A stretch of DNA of 31,452 nt. Origin: Bacteroidales bacterium. GTDB lineage: Bacteria > Bacteroidota > Bacteroidia > Bacteroidales > P3. How positions within the stretch are numbered: the stretch's first letter is position 1; each line of letters starts with the position of its first letter. The stretch spans positions 1-31,452 of the forward strand of contig JAFWOP010000145.1 in NCBI GenBank assembly GCA_017545365.1, read 5' to 3'. Shown piece after piece: positions 23,951 through 31,252 of this stretch. Both the position numbers and the translations under genes were made by a program. A model generated the notes under the pieces. It did no database searches. It saw only the letters and a list, made by a program, of their open reading frames with translations, and was not told the origin of the DNA.

Positions 23951-25093
23951 ATGAAGAAGATGATGACCGCCCTTGTGGCACTGTTCGCATTCGTAGCATC
24001 GGCAAGCGCCATGAGCTACGAGCAGGCCCGCCAGCAGGCTCTGTTCCTGACCGACAAGATGGCCTATGAGCTCAACCTCACGGAAGAGCAGTATGAAGCA
24101 GCCTACGAGGTAAACCTCGATTACCTCATGGGCGTAAACACACAGGACGACCTCTATGGCATCTATTGGGAGCGCCGTAATCTCGACCTGGGCTATATCC
24201 TCCTCGATTGGCAGTATCGTCTGTATCTGGATGCCACGTACTTCTATCGCCCCCTCTACTGGAGCGCAGGCTACTGGCACTTCGGCATCTACGCCCGCTA
24301 TCCGCACCGCGACTACTTCTATTTCGGAATTCCTCGCTTCTATAGCGTTTATCGCGGTGGCCACGCATGGCACATGAACGGCGGTCGCTCGTGGTATCAC
24401 GGACGCTCCTTCGCTCCTACCGGACGCGGACGCAACGAGCACTTCGGCATGCACAACCGCTTCGAGCGTGGTGACTACGGACGCGGCTCGCGCGGTCTTG
24501 ACAATCGCGGCAACAACCGTGGCTACAACAACGGCAATCGCGGCAACGACAACCGTGCATTCGGAAACCGTGGCACAAACCGCGGTCGCGACAATCGCAG
24601 CTTCGACCAGGGCCGTGGACAGCGCAACGTTGGCTCGTCCGTACAGAGCAGACCTAACAACGTACAGCCCGGCCGTTCCTCACAGCCTGGCTACAGCAAC
24701 CAGAATGGTAACTTCGGAGGCTCGCGCCAAAGCAGCACCCGCACCACTGTTGGTCGCCAGTACAACGGCTCCAACCATAGCGAGGGCACAACACCGCGCA
24801 GCACCTTCACTCCCACTCCACAGCGTTCCGTTCAGGGTGCTTCGCCCTCACGCTCCATCAGCCGTTCCAGTGGCAGTTCATCGGTGAACCGTTCCACCAC
24901 CCATTCGGCTCCCACTCGCAGCTATAGCACGCCCAGTCGCGGCAGCTCCATGAGCTCGCACTCCTCGGCTCCCACACGTTCTATCAGCGGTGGTTCGCGC
25001 GGTGGTTCTAGCCACAGCAGTGGTATGAGTGGCGGCAGCCGTGGCGGTGGCTCGCGCGGCGGTGGCGGTGGACACTTCGGTGGTCGTCGCTAA
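23951..25093 (+). CDS. Secreted protein: conserved N-domain plus Arg/Gly/Ser/Asn-rich tail (paralogue A)
   Basis: 380 residues from ATG 23951. Signal peptide MKKMMTALVALFAFVASASA, then a compact domain of about 130 residues: MSYEQARQQALFLTDKMAYE, a LNLTEEQYEAAYEVN segment like the LTxxQ motif of Spy/CpxP-type helical proteins, and an aromatic-rich part (LDWQYRLYLDATYFYRPLYW). From about residue 165 the chain is low complexity: Arg-Gly-Asn repeats (NRGNNRGYNNGNRGND), then Ser/Thr/Arg, ending GGSRGGGGGHFGGRR. The tail is strongly basic and disordered, suited to binding acidic polymers such as polysaccharide or nucleic acid, or to surface display; that is inference. The gene at 26210-26971 is a paralogue with the same start and the same HFGG end. 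Function unknown. Confidence 0.85.
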   Translation: MKKMMTALVALFAFVASASAMSYEQARQQALFLTDKMAYELNLTEEQYEAAYEVNLDYLMGVNTQDDLYGIYWERRNLDLGYILLDWQYRLYLDATYFYRPLYWSAGYWHFGIYARYPHRDYFYFGIPRFYSVYRGGHAWHMNGGRSWYHGRSFAPTGRGRNEHFGMHNRFERGDYGRGSRGLDNRGNNRGYNNGNRGNDNRAFGNRGTNRGRDNRSFDQGRGQRNVGSSVQSRPNNVQPGRSSQPGYSNQNGNFGGSRQSSTRTTVGRQYNGSNHSEGTTPRSTFTPTPQRSVQGASPSRSISRSSGSSSVNRSTTHSAPTRSYSTPSRGSSMSSHSSAPTRSISGGSRGGSSHSSGMSGGSRGGGSRGGGGGHFGGRR

Positions 25094-25490
25094 CCAAGAG
25101 GAACGATGATAATACATTCTCTCTACATTCATACATTTACACACAATCCATTGCGAAAGAAAAATCCCAGGCCGTGACGGTCTGGGATTTCTTCGTATAA
25201 GTGATGAGAGTTTAGTGTTGAGAGTTTAGTGTTTAGAGTCAGTTGAGAGTTGAGAGTGGAGAAAGGTTAAGAACGCCGCCAACCGTAGGGGCAGACCCCC
25301 GTGTCTGCCCGTTCCGTGAGAGATTCATGCAAATGTAGGGACGCGGCGTGCCGCGTTTATGGAGCAAGTCGGGCAAACCAAACATACCACATTACTTGAT
25401 TTTTCCTTTCCCCCACCACAAACGCGGCACGCCGCGTCCCTACATCAACAAACATTGGGCAAATGACCAACAGTAATCGAAAAATAAAAA
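25094..25490. repeat. Intergenic gap: terminator, heptamer array, palindromes, inverted 24-bp pair
   Basis: After the terminator (25162-25192) lie a heptamer array in GTTTAGA orientation (25206-25258), the hairpin GGGCAGAC-CCCCGT-GTCTGCCC (about 25288-25309), and the 24-bp GC-rich palindromic unit twice in inverted orientation (25334-25357 and 25421-25444), 63 bp apart. No gene is seen. Confidence 0.75.
25162..25192. terminator. Rho-independent terminator, probably bidirectional
   Basis: AAATCCCAGGCCG (25162-25174) pairs with CGGTCTGGGATTT (25178-25190) around TGA; the 13-bp stem has one G-U. It has A-rich and T-rich flanks, so it may serve both the plus-strand gene ending at 25093 and transcripts from the right. 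Confidence 0.8.
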
Positions 25491-26159
25491 CTACAACTCC
25501 AACACGCGAACCTCGCAATTTGCCATCTTCTGTATTTCGTTCATCGGCTTGCCTAAGTAAACGCTTTGGATGGCTTTATTGATGATGCCATGCCCCACTG
25601 CGAGCACGGTCTTTCCAGGATAGTTGTCGCGCACGAAGTCAAGAAACCGGCGGGCACGAGCCTTCATCGCGTCGAGGGTTTCTATATCGTCGGGCCACAC
25701 CTCGTTCTGCAAGTCGGGGATATAGCGACCCGTGAACGATCCCCAGTCGCGTTCGCGCAACAAGCGACCCACCTCCTGGCCACTCTCAGAAGGAAGGAGA
25801 AGACCCTCCCCCTTACCCCTCTCAGAAGGGAGAAGACCCACCCCCTTACCCCTCCCGTAAGGGAGGGGAGTAGATACCTTTTCAGATTGGGAACTACTAC
25901 CTCCTAAAGGCATTTCACTCCCCTCCCTAACGGGAGGGGTTTGGGGGTGGGTCTCCTTCTTAATAATCTCCAGCGTCTCAACGGCCCTCGCCAAATCACT
26001 CGACAAAAACACATCGATGTGTACCCCTCGCAACTGGCGACCCAACTCGTGAGCCTGCTCTATACCATTCAGGGTCAGACGTCCGTGCGTCTGACCCTGC
26101 ATGATCTTGTTTACATTGTCCACGGTCTCGCCGTGACGAACCAGCAACAATCTAGTCAT
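25491..26159 (-). CDS. Histidine phosphatase (phosphoglycerate mutase-like) with an in-frame repeat insertion
   Basis: 222 residues. The catalytic core is intact: LLVRHGETVDN with His9, SSDLARAVET with Arg58, LLRERDWGSFTGRYIPDL with Glu136, and AVGHGIINKAI with His190. Such enzymes remove phosphate through a phosphohistidine; the substrate is unknown. Between the helix ending EIIKKE (69) and RLLRERDWG (132) lie about 60 residues where homologues usually have about 15. This stretch (TPPVREG, TPLPYGRGKGVGLL, PSERGKGEGLLLPSESG) is the translation of a GC-rich inverted repeat element. The frame is kept open through it, suggesting the protein is still made. The gene is 50 bp downstream of paralogue B on the same strand, likely one transcript. 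Confidence 0.88.
   Translation of the reverse strand: MTRLLLVRHGETVDNVNKIMQGQTHGRLTLNGIEQAHELGRQLRGVHIDVFLSSDLARAVETLEIIKKETHPQTPPVREGSEMPLGGSSSQSEKVSTPLPYGRGKGVGLLPSERGKGEGLLLPSESGQEVGRLLRERDWGSFTGRYIPDLQNEVWPDDIETLDAMKARARRFLDFVRDNYPGKTVLAVGHGIINKAIQSVYLGKPMNEIQKMANCEVRVLEL
25789..25961. mobile_element. REPIN/MITE-like GC-rich inverted element inside the phosphatase gene
   Basis: Arms 25825-25871 and 25917-25961 are inverted copies (plus-strand left arm GAAGGGAGAAGACCCACCCC..., right arm ending GGGGGTGGGTCTCCTTCTT). Each arm has its own inner hairpin (CTCCCGTAAGGGAG and CTCCCTAACGGGAG). A further partial copy of the left arm is tandem at 25789-25824. It encodes no protein of its own; any movement would depend on a transposase elsewhere. 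The same family appears at 19828-19969 and in fragments at 497-530 and 4996-5115. Confidence 0.65.
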
Positions 26160-26166
26160 TACTTAA

Positions 26167-26208
26167 ACTTTGAACGTAGCGAAGCTACTTTGAACACAAC
26201 GAAGTTGT
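26167..26208. repeat. Two TTTGAAC-led stem-loops with different arms
   Basis: Two adjacent units have TTTGAAC, then a 5-bp stem with a GAA loop: GTAGC-GAA-GCTAC (26176-26188) and ACAAC-GAA-GTTGT (26196-26208). The linker and loop are constant while the arms differ but remain complementary. They fill the gap between paralogue B and the phosphatase gene. Confidence 0.6.
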
Positions 26209-26209
26209 C

Positions 26210-26971
26210 TTACCGTTTTCCTCCGAAGTGGCCACTGTTGTTCGACGTACCTGCCGGCCGTGAAGACTGCTGAGTGGTCGTCTGCTGCGGTGCTCGGTTG
26301 GTGTTCTGACGGTTCACGCCTGTGGGCTGTCCGTTGTTCGGCGAGCTTGTGCCTAAGCGACGCGTACCCGTATTCGAATTGTTCTGGCGATTGTTCGTGC
26401 CGGGCTGGTAGCCATTGCCACTTGGGCGGCCGTTATTAGGCTGGCTGAAGTGGGTGTTGCCTTGTCCTGACGGCTGCGTGTTCCACGAGCGACCCGTGCC
26501 CACATGGCGATCGGCAGGCTTCGCGATGGTGCGACCCTCGTAGAAGCTGATCGTGCCACGGTTGCGGCCTCCGCGATAAGTGCCATAGACCATAGGCGGC
26601 TGGCGGAAGTGGTTACCGCGGTCGTAGCGTGTGTAGATGCTGAACACCCACGAGCCCCGGCGCCACATGGCGGGCTGATAGAAGTCAACCGTTGTGATAT
26701 ACTTGCGATACTGCCACGTGTTGAGCACGAAGCACAGGTCGGTGTTACGACGGTTCCAATAGATGCCGAACACATCCTCCTCGTAACGGATGGAGAGGAA
26801 GTAGTCGAGGTTGATCTCGTAGACTGCCTCATACTGATCCATCGTCAGGTGCAGTTCGTACGCCATCTTGTCGGAGAGGAACAGAGCTTCCTGGCGTGCC
26901 TGCGTGAAGCTCATTGCCTGGGCGGCTACGACTATCGTCGTCAGCACTGCCGTCATCATCATCTTCTTCAT
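26210..26971 (-). CDS. Secreted protein with conserved N-domain and Asn/Gly/Thr/Gln-rich tail (paralogue B)
   Basis: 253 residues. Signal peptide MKKMMMTAVLTTIVVAAQA, then MSFTQARQEALFLSDKMAYE, LHLTMDQYEAVYEINLDYF and FGIYWNRRNTDL, aligning without gaps to paralogue A (23951-25093) over the first 60 or so mature residues. The aromatic-rich part follows (LNTWQYRKYITTVDFYQPAM). The tail (about 150-253) is disordered and rich in Asn, Gly, Thr and Gln with fewer arginines than A, and ends NNSGHFGGKR, matching the HFGGRR of A. The two genes face each other around the phosphatase gene, so they look like a diverged inverted duplication. The family is not recognised. The leader carries a heptamer array. 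Confidence 0.82.
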   Translation of the reverse strand: MKKMMMTAVLTTIVVAAQAMSFTQARQEALFLSDKMAYELHLTMDQYEAVYEINLDYFLSIRYEEDVFGIYWNRRNTDLCFVLNTWQYRKYITTVDFYQPAMWRRGSWVFSIYTRYDRGNHFRQPPMVYGTYRGGRNRGTISFYEGRTIAKPADRHVGTGRSWNTQPSGQGNTHFSQPNNGRPSGNGYQPGTNNRQNNSNTGTRRLGTSSPNNGQPTGVNRQNTNRAPQQTTTQQSSRPAGTSNNSGHFGGKR

Positions 26972-26975
26972 ATCA

Positions 26976-27017
26976 GTTTCAAGTTTCTAGTTTATAGTTT
27001 CTAGTTTATAGTTTCAA
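26976..27017. repeat. Perfect heptamer array in the leader of paralogue B
   Basis: Six contiguous 7-bp units on the plus strand: GTTTCAA, GTTTCTA, GTTTATA, GTTTCTA, GTTTATA, GTTTCAA. It starts 5 bp from the start codon (ATG on the minus strand at 26971), so in the mRNA it occupies the bases just upstream of the start. Confidence 0.85.
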
Positions 27018-27128
27018 GGATATCAAGGAGCCAAAACATTTGTCCCTTTATGCCCTTTTACTCCCCTTTAATCCTTATATGCTCTTTCTTTTTCACGCTG
27101 CTCGTGCAGCCTTACACTCTTTTGACTG

Positions 27129-27136
27129 CAAATATA
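27129..27136 (-). promoter_or_regulatory. Possible -7 box for paralogue B
   Basis: Minus-strand TATATTTG fits TAnnTTTG; the leader would be about 150 nt and include the heptamer array. There is no clear -33 box. It lies just beyond the end of the regulator gene. Confidence 0.4.
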
Positions 27137-27145
27137 CAAAAAAGT

Positions 27146-28807
27146 TTAGACATCGCCATCAGTATTTATCTTTTTTTTCATTCGCGACTGCATCGTGCGC
27201 CATGCCGCATCGGTGAGTCCCATCATTTCGCGAATCTCCTCATCGCTCTTCCCCAGGTGGCTCATGATGAGGGTGAAGCGCTGTTGGGGCGAAAGCAACG
27301 AATAACCCTCCTGCAGCACCACCGAGAACGGAATGTCGCGTATGCAGTAGTAAGTCTCGAAGTCCTGATAGTCGCGCTTATACCAGTTCTTCGTGTTGCC
27401 GCCCGCCATGAACTGCTCGTAGAGCACGCAGCCATGCGACAGCTGCTGCACGTAGTTTTTCTTCATTCGCTCGAGGGTGTCCTCCTGCGCCTGCTCCAGT
27501 TGTGTGAGCCGTTCGTTGGCATACTGCAACTGCCCTCGCGACTTGCGATTGTCGGAAGCCATCGAGTCCATGAGCTGCTGGGTGCGGGCAGCCTCCTCCT
27601 TCACCTTCTCAATGGCCTGCGCGTTCTCAGCCATCTGCCGCTGCAGCGCCTGCAGCTTGCTCTCGCTGTGCCGTTTCCGCTGGTAGGAAAGTCCTGCTCC
27701 CACTGCCAGCACGGCGAGCAACACCCCACTCCACAGCCACGCCGTGCGCCTGCCCGTCTCCAGCTGCCCGTGCTCAACGCGCTTGTCGAACTGCTGTTGC
27801 TGTCGCTCCACGTTGTCTTCTCGCCGTTGCCGGTCTACTGAGTCTTTCAGCTGCGCTATCTCCGAGGCCAGGTCGTTGGCGCGGCGGTAGTCGCCCTGCT
27901 GCATCTTCAGCTCCCTAAATGCCCGCAACGTGCTGATGCGCGTATCAGAACGGCGGGCCACCTCCAGCGCCTTCACATACATCTCCTCAGCCTGCTTCAT
28001 GTCGCCACGGTCGGCATACAGTCCTGCCAACGACCTGTAGGCAAATCCGTGTGGCTCTATGTCCAGTGAACGTCGCAGCAGTTCCTCGGCCTTCTGCACA
28101 CTGCCCAGGTTTTTATAGTACACACCCAGATTGGCCAGCACGTGTGCCTGCTCATCCTTGCTCACCGATGCGATGAGAGGTATGCATTGTTCGAAGTAGT
28201 AGAGCGCGCTGTCGGTTTTCCCTACATGATGATAAGCCACAGCCAGCACCTCGTAGTCCTCCACGAGTAGTTTCGGATTGTTCAACCCTTCACAACAGGC
28301 CACTGCCTCCTTTGCATAGCGCAATGCCGTCGGGTAGTCGCCAGCCGTGAAGTTGATATCCTCCAGCCGATTACAGATCTTGCTTCGCAGCAACTGGTCG
28401 CCCACATCGGCCGCCAGCAGTTCTGCCTGCTTCAGGTTCTCCACCGCCTCGCGCGTCTTGCCTTTCTCGCTCTGCACCGCTCCTTTATAATAATAGGTGC
28501 GGGCCAACAGGTCACGCGGACCGTTCGCCTTGTAGAAAGCTAGGCTGAAGTCGAGCAGCGAGTCCGAGACTTCTGGCACGTAAGCCTTCCACATGGCCTG
28601 CACGCGCAGCAGCCGATAGTAGGCACGCACCTCGTCGGTCATAGCCGTCGTGTCCACGCGCTGCACCTCCCTCCACGCTGAGTCAGCGAGTTCCTTGTTC
28701 AGCAGCGAGTCTATCTGCGCCAACTGCTGCCACGCCACTTGGTCACCGCGTCCGCACCCCATCAGGAGCAGCAGAAGCATAAATCGACATAATCGTTTCA
28801 TCTTCAT
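27146..28807 (-). CDS. TPR protein with membrane segment, coiled coil and C-terminal HTH (membrane-anchored regulator)
   Basis: 553 residues. N-terminus MKMKRLCRFMLLLLLMGC has a lipobox-like end (Cys18). Tetratricopeptide repeats fill about 40-330 (for example ALYYFEQCIPLIASVSKDEQ, AEELLRRSLDIEPHGFAYRS). TM segment TAWLWSGVLLAVLAVGAGLS is at about 352-373, then a coiled coil of about 100 residues (QALQRQMAENAQAIEKVKEE). The C-terminus holds LLSPQQRFTLIMSHLGKSDE and MMGLTDAAWRTMQSRMKKKI, a sigma-region-4/LuxR-like helix-turn-helix. Bacteroidetes have a class of such TPR-TM-HTH proteins thought to sense outside the cytoplasm and bind DNA inside. It is divergent from the lipoprotein pair at 29151, which it may control; that is inference. 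Confidence 0.88.
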   Translation of the reverse strand: MKMKRLCRFMLLLLLMGCGRGDQVAWQQLAQIDSLLNKELADSAWREVQRVDTTAMTDEVRAYYRLLRVQAMWKAYVPEVSDSLLDFSLAFYKANGPRDLLARTYYYKGAVQSEKGKTREAVENLKQAELLAADVGDQLLRSKICNRLEDINFTAGDYPTALRYAKEAVACCEGLNNPKLLVEDYEVLAVAYHHVGKTDSALYYFEQCIPLIASVSKDEQAHVLANLGVYYKNLGSVQKAEELLRRSLDIEPHGFAYRSLAGLYADRGDMKQAEEMYVKALEVARRSDTRISTLRAFRELKMQQGDYRRANDLASEIAQLKDSVDRQRREDNVERQQQQFDKRVEHGQLETGRRTAWLWSGVLLAVLAVGAGLSYQRKRHSESKLQALQRQMAENAQAIEKVKEEAARTQQLMDSMASDNRKSRGQLQYANERLTQLEQAQEDTLERMKKNYVQQLSHGCVLYEQFMAGGNTKNWYKRDYQDFETYYCIRDIPFSVVLQEGYSLLSPQQRFTLIMSHLGKSDEEIREMMGLTDAAWRTMQSRMKKKINTDGDV

Positions 28808-29150
28808 CTGAATTCATCTTGAACGCACGAAGCGCCTTATCTTGCTGCAAAATTACGAGAAAAAAGTCACATTTCAAAGCAAAACCACCCGTGGGAGTGT
28901 TACAATTTTTTCGCCCTTTTTCGGGGGTTGAACCGCAACAAACGCCCTAAACATGGGGATTCTTGTTTCTTACCCCCCGGAAAAAGCTGTAACAATGTTA
29001 AACCGATTTAACACTCAAATGCTTGCACGCAACCGATTTTCATCCTAACTTTGCCTACGGAAAGCCGCAAACGACGGCTGGAATGAAAAAAGGAAAACGA
29101 ATAACTAAAAGCGAGCATAAATCGCGCATCAAGTCAACAAACAAAGAACT
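28808..29150. promoter_or_regulatory. Divergent control region between regulator and lipoprotein genes
   Basis: Two outward promoters face away from each other. For the regulator: minus-strand TAATTTTG (28848-28855) with TTTG (28875-28878) at 19-bp spacing. For the lipoproteins: TTGC (29023-29026), 19 bp, TAACTTTG (29046-29053). Between them is most of the 183-bp module (28897-29079) that recurs at 31253-31435, including the inverted repeat TGTTAAA-CCGA-TTTAACA (28996-29013) ten bases upstream of the lipoprotein -33 box. Confidence 0.75.
28897..29079 (+). repeat. 183-bp control module, copy 1
   Basis: It matches 31253-31435 at a constant offset of 2356 bp with scattered substitutions and no gaps. 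It includes a long imperfect inverted repeat (GTTACA...TTTTTCGGGGG with CCCCCCGGAAAAA...TGTAAC), the TGTTAAA/TTTAACA palindrome, the promoter and a small AGCCG/CGGCT stem at the start of the transcript. Confidence 0.9.
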
Positions 29151-30599
29151 ATGAATATGAAAAAGCTAATCTATTTCTTCACCCTGCTCATCGCAGGGCT
29201 TACCGCCTGCTCCTGCGATTATGACGACCCGCCCGAGCAGCCCGACTCTCACCAGCAGGAAGAGCCTGTTGTGGATTCTTTGGGAACAGGGACAGGAACA
29301 GGGACCTCGCAAGGAAATAATCCTTTATGTGGTAAATGGTATTTGTTCCGTCAGGACGGATATGACTACTATCTGGAAAGGATTGAACTTAGTGAGGATG
29401 GTACTTTTGTTATAAAAACAAATGGTTATGTCCATTCAAATAGTCCTAGAACAGAAAAATGTACATATCGAATCGCGGAAGATTTCAAGTATGATGAAGA
29501 GATGCACATGGACAAAGCTACAATTTATGTATATCATAGGAAAATCAGTTATAACAGCCATAATGAAAATGATTCAACACGTTGTGACTTCTATCTGAAA
29601 GGCGACACTCTGATGTTCAGATACTATGAAACTTCTGACAGCTACTTTTTCAATTTCCTAGTTAATGCTGGTTCAAAACCTGAGAAATGGTATGTTAGGG
29701 ACACAAAAGCAGACAACACCTATACGACCATCTCGCCTATTAAGGTGAGCAGTGAAGTAGAAGCCTTCTTCAATGAGGCTCTGCCCACCTTCTGTGATAC
29801 AGCTGTCATAGGCGACTGGGTCAACTATATTGGCGACTTCCAGTTCCTTGAACCTGTGGAACTCATGGGTTACAGCATCATCAGCGACCAAGAAACATTC
29901 GAGGCAAAGTATGTCGGCAACAAGACATTACCTCAAATTGATTTCAATAAGTACTCCTTCGTTTTTGGACGTTACCTTTTAGGCATAGATGAAACTATCA
30001 ATTATATTGACATTCAACCTGTCAATAATGACTACTATATTGTCCTGCACACCACAGACCCATCGTTTAACAATTATCAAGTATCATACTCAACAGACGG
30101 GCCTCATTGGTATTATAGCGGTATAGAAGGAAGACTCAAATCGTTCTGGGGTATCTTCCCTAAAGACCTACCGGATATTTGGTGCGTTTACTCTGAAAAA
30201 AAATGTGACGGGAGAAAAGAACCTGTTGAGGCAAGCAGCACTATAAAGGCTTTTTTTGAAGCGAACTTATACACCTCTTTCTTTAATGATGTAGAAAAAG
30301 GAAGGGACACTTGTCTTGTAGTAAATAGCCAAAAGGAACTTGCCGCCATCTATTCTGGTACCGATGCCCTACCCGACATTGATTATAACACGCAAACACT
30401 TGTCATCGGAAAAACTCTCAGGCCAACAGGCGAATATGTTGTGAAATACCAAGTAATACTAAAAGTGGATGGAAAGAACTTTCTTTTTATCAAGATAGGT
30501 GATTCATCTGGCAGCACAACATTCTGGGACATGTACTACTGGGGACTCTATCCCAAATTCGAAGAACATATAGATCGTGTAATGATAAGTCAAGAATAA
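29151..30599 (+). CDS. Lipoprotein A: lipocalin-like start plus two related PrcB-like domains
   Basis: 482 residues. Signal peptide with lipobox LLIAGLTAC (Cys20), then an acidic linker DDPPEQPDSHQQEE and a GTGTGTGT run (47-54 region). CGKWYLFRQDGYDYYLERIE opens a lipocalin-like beta domain. Two similar segments follow: about 200-345 (SSEVEAFFNEALP, LPQIDFNKYSFVFGRYLLG, FWGIFPKDLP) and about 355-482 (SSTIKAFFEANLY, LPDIDYNTQTLVIGKTLRP, YYWGLYPKFEE). The LPxIDxN...vxGkxLRPTGEY pattern resembles the PrcB C-terminal domain, a weak call. It is surface or periplasmic; function unknown. It is six bases ahead of lipoprotein B, one transcript from the promoter at 29023-29053. Met3 is an alternative start. 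Confidence 0.85.
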   Translation: MNMKKLIYFFTLLIAGLTACSCDYDDPPEQPDSHQQEEPVVDSLGTGTGTGTSQGNNPLCGKWYLFRQDGYDYYLERIELSEDGTFVIKTNGYVHSNSPRTEKCTYRIAEDFKYDEEMHMDKATIYVYHRKISYNSHNENDSTRCDFYLKGDTLMFRYYETSDSYFFNFLVNAGSKPEKWYVRDTKADNTYTTISPIKVSSEVEAFFNEALPTFCDTAVIGDWVNYIGDFQFLEPVELMGYSIISDQETFEAKYVGNKTLPQIDFNKYSFVFGRYLLGIDETINYIDIQPVNNDYYIVLHTTDPSFNNYQVSYSTDGPHWYYSGIEGRLKSFWGIFPKDLPDIWCVYSEKKCDGRKEPVEASSTIKAFFEANLYTSFFNDVEKGRDTCLVVNSQKELAAIYSGTDALPDIDYNTQTLVIGKTLRPTGEYVVKYQVILKVDGKNFLFIKIGDSSGSTTFWDMYYWGLYPKFEEHIDRVMISQE

Positions 30600-30605
30600 G
30601 TTAAG

Positions 30606-31142
30606 ATGAAGAAACTGGTTTATATTCTCAGCTGTCTGTTCCTGCTCTCTGCAGGTTTCGTGGCTTGTTCTAGCGACACGGATGATCCGCCAGAACAGCC
30701 CAGCTCGCATCAGGACGAAGTGCCTGTGGACAGCGTTGACATCACCCCGACGGAGGGACAAGATTCTCCCCTACGCATTCCATCATCAGCCCTTTTTGGG
30801 AAATGGCAACTCATCAACCAGCCAGGACGTGAATTGACAAACCGCATTGAAATACTGGAGCTAACCGATTCGATGTTTTATTATGAGTCTGTCAATTCAA
30901 ACTTAACTGCAATGGGAGAGTTCATTATACCAGAAGAATGGATTATGTACAACAAATCCCTACAGAGTTATGAAGGAGAGGCTTATGCCATAAAAATGAA
31001 CAAGCAAACGGCCAAGAATGACACACTCCTGTATCACGTCTATTTTGGGCAGAGCACCGACACGCTCAAACTCTTTCCCGATTATGCAAAAGGCATGACA
31101 TCTGTTGTCAGTGCTTGGAAAACGTATTGCAGAATGAAATAA
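30606..31142 (+). CDS. Lipoprotein B: short relative of lipoprotein A
   Basis: 178 residues. Lipobox FLLSAGFVAC (Cys21) and the linker DDPPEQPSSHQDE repeat the start of lipoprotein A (DDPPEQPDSHQQE), showing a shared origin. The linker is proline- and acid-rich, then LFGKWQLINQPGRELTNRIE corresponds to the lipocalin-like domain of A, with EAYAIKMNKQTAKNDTLLYH and DTLKLFPDY as later strands. The protein then stops, lacking the two PrcB-like domains. It may be a free-standing partner or decoy of A at the cell surface; no function is known. It has no promoter of its own, follows A by 6 bp, and is followed by a terminator-like hairpin. Confidence 0.85.
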   Translation: MKKLVYILSCLFLLSAGFVACSSDTDDPPEQPSSHQDEVPVDSVDITPTEGQDSPLRIPSSALFGKWQLINQPGRELTNRIEILELTDSMFYYESVNSNLTAMGEFIIPEEWIMYNKSLQSYEGEAYAIKMNKQTAKNDTLLYHVYFGQSTDTLKLFPDYAKGMTSVVSAWKTYCRMK

Positions 31143-31252
31143 TCACATAAATCTATCTTCCCTCAAAAAAAGATAATAGACATAATTTTGCTTTTTAATT
31201 TCAAAAAAGGATACTGCGCCCGCCTGGCTTTCATGGCCTGGCGGGTGCTTTC
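31143..31252 (+). terminator. Terminator-like hairpin after lipoprotein B
   Basis: A 9-bp stem (31216-31224 with 31240-31248, one G-T pair) is continued by inner GGC/GCC and followed by only TTT. The preceding A-run (31165-31171) is not part of it. It separates lipoprotein B from the second copy of the control module. Confidence 0.55.
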
